Assembly (NCBI GenBank): GCA_028023455.1
Contig: JAQFVV010006295.1
Span: forward strand, 806,001 to 870,000
Reading direction: 5' to 3'
Length of the DNA: 64,000 nucleotides
DNA from: Epiperipatus broadwayi
Lineage: Eukaryota > Onychophora > Udeonychophora > Euonychophora > Peripatidae
A program made the translations under genes and the position numbers. Below, in pieces: positions 57,561-64,000 of the stretch (positions are counted from its first letter, which is position 1; each line of letters opens with the position of its first letter). Under the pieces are notes generated by a model that was not told the DNA's origin, searched no databases, and was given only the letters and a program-made list of their open reading frames with translations.

Positions 57561-58000
57561 TGAAGTTGTGTCAATTAATGTTTGCACATTTCCTATATTT
57601 ATATTAGGCAAAAATTATACTTATCTTTAGTATTATTACTGCCTCTTATCATACCATTACTATTGATGTTATTTTTACTATTATTATTTTTATCATTGAA
57701 ATGAGCAATTATCTACCAGGCATGATGACCTAGCCAGTCTGTGATAGGCAAACACATTTTTTAGGCACTTCCACTTCTGTGGTAGACAGGGCAATTTTTA
57801 AATACTGCTACTTAAATATGTGATCTTTGCTAGCCGAAACTCCTGTTTTGCTTAAATCCAGTTCCAAACTGATTTAGTAGTGATTATACTGCCTCAAGAA
57901 AAGATGACAACTGAGGACTACTAGCCTACTAAGATTATGTTTGTCTTGGCTTTCTTAATTCTCGATGCCTTGAAACCTTTCCCCCTCCTCCAAGGAAGAA

Positions 58001-61000
58001 AAAGGAAATATTGGAGTTGGAAAAAAATGTTGTGACTGTAGTTAAAAGAAAGAAATCTTTTTGCACAAATGCCTAATCTCATTGTCACAATCATTTACAA
58101 GATGTATGATGGCAGGAAAGGCTCATGACAACTGGACTCTACAATAGTTTAAGTGACTGAAGAAGGCAAGATTGAGATAGAAAGACTTTGTATGGGAAAC
58201 AGTACCTAGACCTTGATAAAGTAACATATTATCCTACAAAGCAGCCCAAGCTTTTGGTCAGGCATTGTTTATTTGATATTCATAGTTGGCCTTCATATAT
58301 ATAAATCATTCCATTATCTGCCATTTATTGATCTAATTGATTGTGTTCAACATATCACCCACAATCTTTTTATACTGTTAATTATTCAAGCAAAATTATT
58401 CTTAACTCAACAATTTAAATCCAAAATTTTTTGTAAAAAAAAAATGAGAAAGATTAAATAAACAATCAAAAGGTTTAAAAAAACATTATTAATTTTTTTT
58501 TTAAAAAATTCATTTTTTTTAAAAATCATTATTTATTTCTCTGAATTATAGTATGTACAAATGCTTCTGCATTACTTTATTCCAATATTTCGATCATACG
58601 GACATTTTCTTTATATATTTTCTGTAACAGTGTACTTATATATATCTGAAAATTAGAAAAAGACATAATAATGTCATTAGTAATATCAGTGTTTATGAAA
58701 ATCATACAATATCTAAATCACCAATATAAATTAGTTTTTTTATATTAAATTTTTCTTTACTATCATTTTTTAATAACTATTTCAATTAAAAATATTTAAA
58801 CTTACATTAAATAGTTTTTAAAACATCTATTTTTGAGCCATATAACAAATAAATATCTAAAAGAAATATTAATTTTCTTTTTTTCTTTTTCTTGAGTTCC
58901 TTGAATTTAACCCCCCCTTTTTTAAGACTTTAAATCATCTAATATGATGCCATGAAGGTATATACAAACTACAATTCTCACAGCTCATAGTTAATGAAAA
59001 AGTTGAATTGTTAAAAATGAAGCCAAAATCTGAATGCTATTTGATTACATAATGCATATGTATTGTCATCTATATGTAACAGATAAAAAACTTTCAATTC
59101 TGTTAAAAAATGTATTCTCCATTAATTTAATTTAAAAATGAAACAGAAAAAAAAAGCAAGCAAACAGTTTCTTATATCAAATCACTATTTTTTAAATAAA
59201 CTTAAAAAAGAAAACAACATGATATACAATTTTCCATCTGCCTGCTTAGTTCAGAAATAACAAATTACAAATCTAGGATGAAAGTTTATTTTCAATAACA
59301 AATTAAAGATAAAATGCAGTGATAATTTCTATTGTCATAATTTGTTTTCTTTAGCCAACGTACAAAAAATACTTTTATTTGATTTTTATAAAGACATTAA
59401 TTTAAACCAATTATTTAGCTACATAAATTAGCCAATTGTCTGCATAATTCAGACAAGAAAAAAATAAATAAATTATAATTTTAAAACTAAAGTTCATTTT
59501 CAATAACTAATGAAAATGTTAAATTTTATAAGGCAATGGCTTCCAAAGTCAGACTGCTAAATTATTACATAGCTAAGATTAAAAGTAAAAACATGATCAG
59601 AGTTTAATATATGTAATACATTAAAAAAAAAGTTAAGGTTCAGCAACTTTTTATTCAAAAACAAAATAAAAAGAAAGATGGATTCTATCCTAAAAGTTTT
59701 ATTTTCACTAACAAATGAAACAAAATTTATGACAGTGGCTTTTTCTTCTGAGTAATAAATTATTACAGCAGCCAAGATTAAAAATATAACAAAATACATA
59801 TCAAAAAAAAAAAAAAACATAACAAAATGTAATATATTTTTATAAAGAAATTAAAATTATCCATAAGTTCTGAGTAAATCTTAATTTTCTGTACAGTGAT
59901 TTATAAAAAAAAAAAAAAAATGATGATTTTTTTTTATATTAAAAATTAATTTTCAAAAAAATTGACAAAATTTTGTAACATTTTTAATGTTTGCACAATA
60001 TTATATCAGCAATTTTTATCTTTATATAAAATTACGTAAATAATTTGATGTGGAAATACCTGTATGAAATATAAAACCAAAATGATCAAAATTTTACGCA
60101 GAGCATTTATCTTCAAAATGTAAACAGAAAAATAATTTCCACGAAGCTGTCATTTTTGCAGTATCCCCATTTTTGGAAAAAAAATGTAACGAAATTTACC
60201 ACCTAATAGTACAAAATTTTATATAAATATAAGTAGGTAATTGATTTAAATTTTTTTAAACTTAATTATTTTGTAATAAATAAAACAAGTATTTACAAAT
60301 ACAATATGCACTGTAACAATATATACTACTTCATTTATATGCTAACCGTCTCTTCCCGCAAAGGCAAATGTAAATAAACACACAAAAAACATAAGTAAAC
60401 AAAAAAATAAAAGTATTAAAATTTATATTTATCATAAACAATATGTCTGTAGCTTTTATTTCATCTTGCAATATTTTCATTAATTCTAGCATGATTTCAT
60501 TTATTAATTACAATTTTTTTTCGTTTTTTTTCTTCAAAAGATTGATATAGTACACTGTTTCATGTGTTAAAATGTTTACTAAGCATATTTTAAGAGAATT
60601 TGTATTTTACATAAGTTATAAAACAAAATTTATTGATTTAAGCATATTTTAAGAAAATTTGTATTTTACATAAGTTATAAAACAAAATTTATTGATTTAA
60701 TGGGGGGAAAAAATCATGTTCAGAAATCAGTCATATCTTTAATAAGAATGAATAATCTATTAGAGAAATAATGAAAAAAGAAAAGAATACCATGATTGTT
60801 TATGCTTCTGAAATGGCTAATTATAACGATGTTAAAAGATAATTTTTTTTGGTAAGACCTTGAATATATGGCTAGATTTGAGCTGGTAAAACATTTCTGA
60901 TAGATGTTAGAAAAATTAAAGTATGTATGAAGAGTTTGAAACTTCATTGCCCTATTTTATTAAAAGAAATACAGTACACATTTAATGTTTTATTATTTTT

Positions 61001-62766
61001 TGCATTAATGAGAATTAGTGAACAAATATGGTAAATGTAATAGTAATGATTTTAAAGAGCAAGTAAAATGATTTTAAAACTATCAGATATGTAATGTTAA
61101 GAATATAAATGTTTCATGGAACAAGTAAGCCCAAATACATTACCAAGATAATTTACAAGCCAGATCGACAAAATCATTTTTAAATAAATCTATAAATAAT
61201 GCCTACTCTTTATTATATCAGTGCCAATCTATTTTATCAGAGTATTTTCTTAAATTTTACTAACTTTCTAGCTCTCACCATTGTTAGGAAACTTTCCTTG
61301 TTATTTCAAAAGAGCACAGTTCTTCTGCAGTTGTAGAATGCTGTATTAATGTTATTGTAAGTGATAATGGCTTTCACTTTTTTTACAATATAGAAATTCA
61401 CACAATGCTTTTATTGATGTTTATTTTTTTAAAAAATCTGAAGAGATCAGTATGTTATGGACAGTTGGCTTAGGTCTAAAGAATACTGCTTTTGTTTGAC
61501 ACAAATGAAAAAAAATTCTGGATGTTTACTTTTTTCTAGTCTCATTTCTATATAAAGATTTTGGTATGAACAAAATATGATTTTTTTTGCTTGTTTATAA
61601 AATATTTTTGGTTATTTTTACAAGCTAATTGGTTGGTTATTATTTAAAAAAAAAAATACATATTTACACTTTCAATTTATTTTTATTTTTAGAAATAGAG
61701 TTAACAAATTTGACCATAATATAAACAAAGAAATCTGTGATGTCATTATCTGTTGGAATCAAAATGGTATTAAAATCTTTTCAAATATTGTAATTGTTAT
61801 AAAGAAAATATCAGATTTTAAAGCAAAAGTCAATATATCTATCACAAATCTATATTTGTTTGCTCACAGTGGTTATTCTAACTTGAGTTATGATGTGTAT
61901 GGTACATCGTTTGATTTGCGTGTCAGTTTTTAAATATTTAAAAATGGAAAATATGACTGTTTAGAATATTATTTGTTTATAAAATTAAATTAAAAAAAGA
62001 AATCAAGTCCAATTTATTGAATTTTAATATAAAATGAAGATTTTATATTGTAGTGAAGATTGAACATTTTTAAAAACTCTCACCAAGTAAAAAAAGTCAA
62101 ATTGTTACCTGATTTAATAATGGCATTATTATTTTTTTAAAATTTTATTTTTACTACAATCTTCATTTATATATGCATATTATACATGTAAAAATAATTT
62201 GTGTTTAATATATACATTCATGTTGAAAAATACTATACTCTTGAAATGTAATATCAGTTTATACACAAAATGCGAGCTATTATCTGCTATAATACAATAT
62301 ACACAAGAGGGGTTTGGAACAAAATATAATAGATATTGCTTCACTAGAGAGATAATTTAGCCCTTCAAGCATTTATATTTTTATCATCACTTTTACAATG
62401 CATAAAAATGGCACAATTTTTATAACTGTACTACATTTGAATTTTTGCTACTTACATTAAGGCAATATTTTTTTTAACCAGTTCATTTCTAGACATTTTT
62501 TCATTTTACCAATATAATCACAGGGTTGAGTAACTGTGTCTTTCTAAAAGTTTTCTGAATATGAACTCAAGTTTGAATCCAGGTTTTCAGACTAATTTTT
62601 AAGTAGTTTTTTTGTCTTTGTTCTAGCCTAAAAATAATTAATTAATTATTGTAAAATTACTTCACTTTTTATAGTAATTAATTAATTAAATATTTTTAGA
62701 CTAGATTGGAGACAAAAAATTAAAATTTTGAGGGTTCTTTTGAATTCCCGAGTAATAAACCATTTG
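58001..62766. other. Long A+T-rich tract without identified genes
   Basis: The part to about 58260 is less A+T-rich and may belong to the 5' UTR of the LINE. Beyond it only low-complexity DNA, the duplication at 60582-60699 and a loose inverted pair of TAATTAATTAATTA words at 62635-62690 are seen. Confidence 0.5.
60582..60699 (+). repeat. Tandem duplication, 59-bp unit
   Basis: AGCATATTTTAAGAGAATTT and AGCATATTTTAAGAAAATTT start copies at 60582 and 60641; both end ACAAAATTTATTGATTTA. One base differs. Confidence 0.92.
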
Positions 62767-62868
<102 letters not shown>

Positions 62869-63339
62869 GATAACATAAATTCTAGTTTTTTTTATCACTC
62901 ATGATCATATAGGTTTTTCATTTTCTATATATAAAGCTAACTTTATTATTATTTCATTAGATTTTATACTTTCAATTATTTTAATTTTAAAATTTCCATG
63001 ATTTTGTGAAACAGTTTTGATTCTTTTATATCAATTATGTATATTTAAATTATTATTTTTGTCATTAAACATATTATAAAGAAACAACATGATGAAAATT
63101 AAAGTTTTTTGTTAAATCTGTATCATAATTTACTATATGTGAATACAAAATATTAACTTAAAAATGAAGTTAAAAAAGAGAAGTTATAAATAAATATAAT
63201 AAAAATAAGCTAAACGTTTTCGAGGATCCATGCCTCATAATCATAGCTTTCTTAAAAATACATAATAAAATATATACAAAGATATATAAAATTAGCACAA
63301 AAAATATGTGAATACATATTTATATATGTAGATTTTTTT

Positions 63340-63690
63340 GGTGCCAATATAGTGCACGCTCGACCCCACTTTGAATTTCATAACTCATCCAAAATCCCTG
63401 CTGACACATTCAAGCGATAAATGACATCAATTATCAACATGTGGTTTCAAAAAAAGATGATTACAAAATCGCAAATTTCATAATTAATTAAAAAATCAAA
63501 ATGCAAAGTTTGCAATTGTCATCAAGTATTTAAAAATCAAAATCAAATAATGTGAGTAAATACTTTATATTAACACACGTTATCACAATTTACATAAATC
63601 TTTCGGAAATCAAAATGCACTTTACGTTTGTTATAAACCTATGAAAGAAATCAAAAGGCAATTTACATTTTCTATTTTTTAAAAAAAGTA
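63340..63690. other. Compositionally distinct segment, possible mobile-element fragment
   Basis: AATATAGTGCACGCTCGACC, the AATCCCTGCTGACACATTCA segment and repeated CAAAATGCA(A/C)(A/T)(G/T)TT words (63498, 63614) set this stretch apart from the flanks. No frame and no matching opposite end were found within the window; it may continue past base 64000. Confidence 0.35.
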
Positions 63691-64000
63691 AAAGACCTAA
63701 TTAACCTATTTTTCATTACTATGCCCAAAGATTATAACTTATAAAATACGAAATACAGCATATTATTTTTACAAATAATAGGATTTTAGTTTTTTCTTAT
63801 CAGAAATTTTTTGTGTGTTACTATTGATCACTTGAAGGTTTTTTATTTTTTTTTTGAAAATAATATAAATAAATCTAAGCAAAAGTACCCTAAATCCACT
63901 CATGCCTGAGATACACAGGTCAGGAGCAATCATGAATTCTGCCTTATTTGCTCTTCTCTAAAACTATAACATAGAAGATAAAGAACATGGATTAATTTAA

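Larger units (their letters stand above)
54806..58000 (-). mobile_element. Long LINE remnant with endonuclease and RT (third lineage)
   Basis: Minus strand. Order of parts: possible 5' UTR, G+C-richer (about 58000-57600); endonuclease start NVQTLIDTTS and, after a shift, RPEQRTALVVKELSRFKIN at about 57560-57500, with IAALNETCFPEE next; STDYWADHRLVHSKRKM at about 56900-56850 (the S/A-D-H-R-L-V end of the endonuclease); RT fingers at 56368-56165; RT palm at 55928-55479; and a C-terminal tail with MQKSHLHWIGHV (about 55110) and QRSQKILKKYNINCFHWEDV (about 55010-54950). This is the LINE type whose proteins are often annotated as craniofacial development protein 2-like (EN) plus endonuclease-RT; its Repbase clade name I cannot confirm. 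Largely collinear, but broken by stops. Confidence 0.78.

Overview
This window looks like gene-poor, very A+T-rich genomic DNA from an animal, most likely an invertebrate. By eye roughly three quarters of it is A+T; I did not compute this. No bacterial or viral gene organisation is visible, and I found no open reading frame that looks like an intact host gene. Almost everything recognisable is a decayed mobile element. The mix of RTE-clade LINEs, Penelope-like elements with GIY-YIG domains, tRNA-derived SINEs, hAT and Tc1/mariner-type MITEs and foldback elements is typical of animals with low-GC genomes (arachnids, cnidarians, flatworms, some insects or molluscs). The sequence alone does not settle the species.

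Layout. 1-3960: a frameshifted LINE of an L1/Tx1-like type (plus strand), clearly richer in G+C than its surroundings. 3966-4095: fragment of a foldback arm. 4326-5986: a non-autonomous Tc1/mariner (pogo/Tigger-like) element flanked by TA and swollen by internal tandem duplications. 6000-6900: a Penelope-like element (PLE) 3' end with an inverted partner copy and a nested 312-bp hAT MITE that has a perfect 8-bp target duplication. 7600-9200: RTE LINE remnant. 10640-11120: a different LINE remnant. 11770-12440: a tRNA-Leu-like SINE and a minus-strand PLE GIY-YIG remnant. 13240-13336: a very short tRNA-Gly SINE with a 14-bp target duplication. 17040-19010: a minus-strand LTR-like segment. 19102-20359: a 1.26-kb foldback inverted repeat. 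20377-21451: a TA-flanked MITE. 23950-25290: RTE LINE.

27900-31500: second L1/Tx1-like LINE, from the same family as the one at the start. 31697-31780: second tRNA-Gly SINE copy (minus). 35170-36610: the best-preserved PLE (RT motif, YIDD box, GIY-YIG and linker remains). 37796-37977: a near-perfect hairpin. 38802-39940: a GC-richer terminal-inverted-repeat element with a 6-bp target duplication. 42566-43205 and 50590-53230: minus-strand RTE copies sharing a 3' UTR. 44120-44705: a degenerate tandem array. 47660-49010: a second LTR-like segment resembling the one near 18 kb. 49104-49514: another inverted repeat. 54806-58000: a long minus-strand LINE remnant with endonuclease and RT. 62767-62867: a long (ATT)n microsatellite.

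These parts do not form a pathway. What the window records is repeated insertion, nesting and local duplication of mobile DNA. The points most worth a second look are the minimal tRNA-Gly SINE, the 38.8-39.9 kb element of unassigned superfamily, the long foldback, the paired LTR-like islands, and the PLE flanked by an inverted copy of its own 3' UTR.
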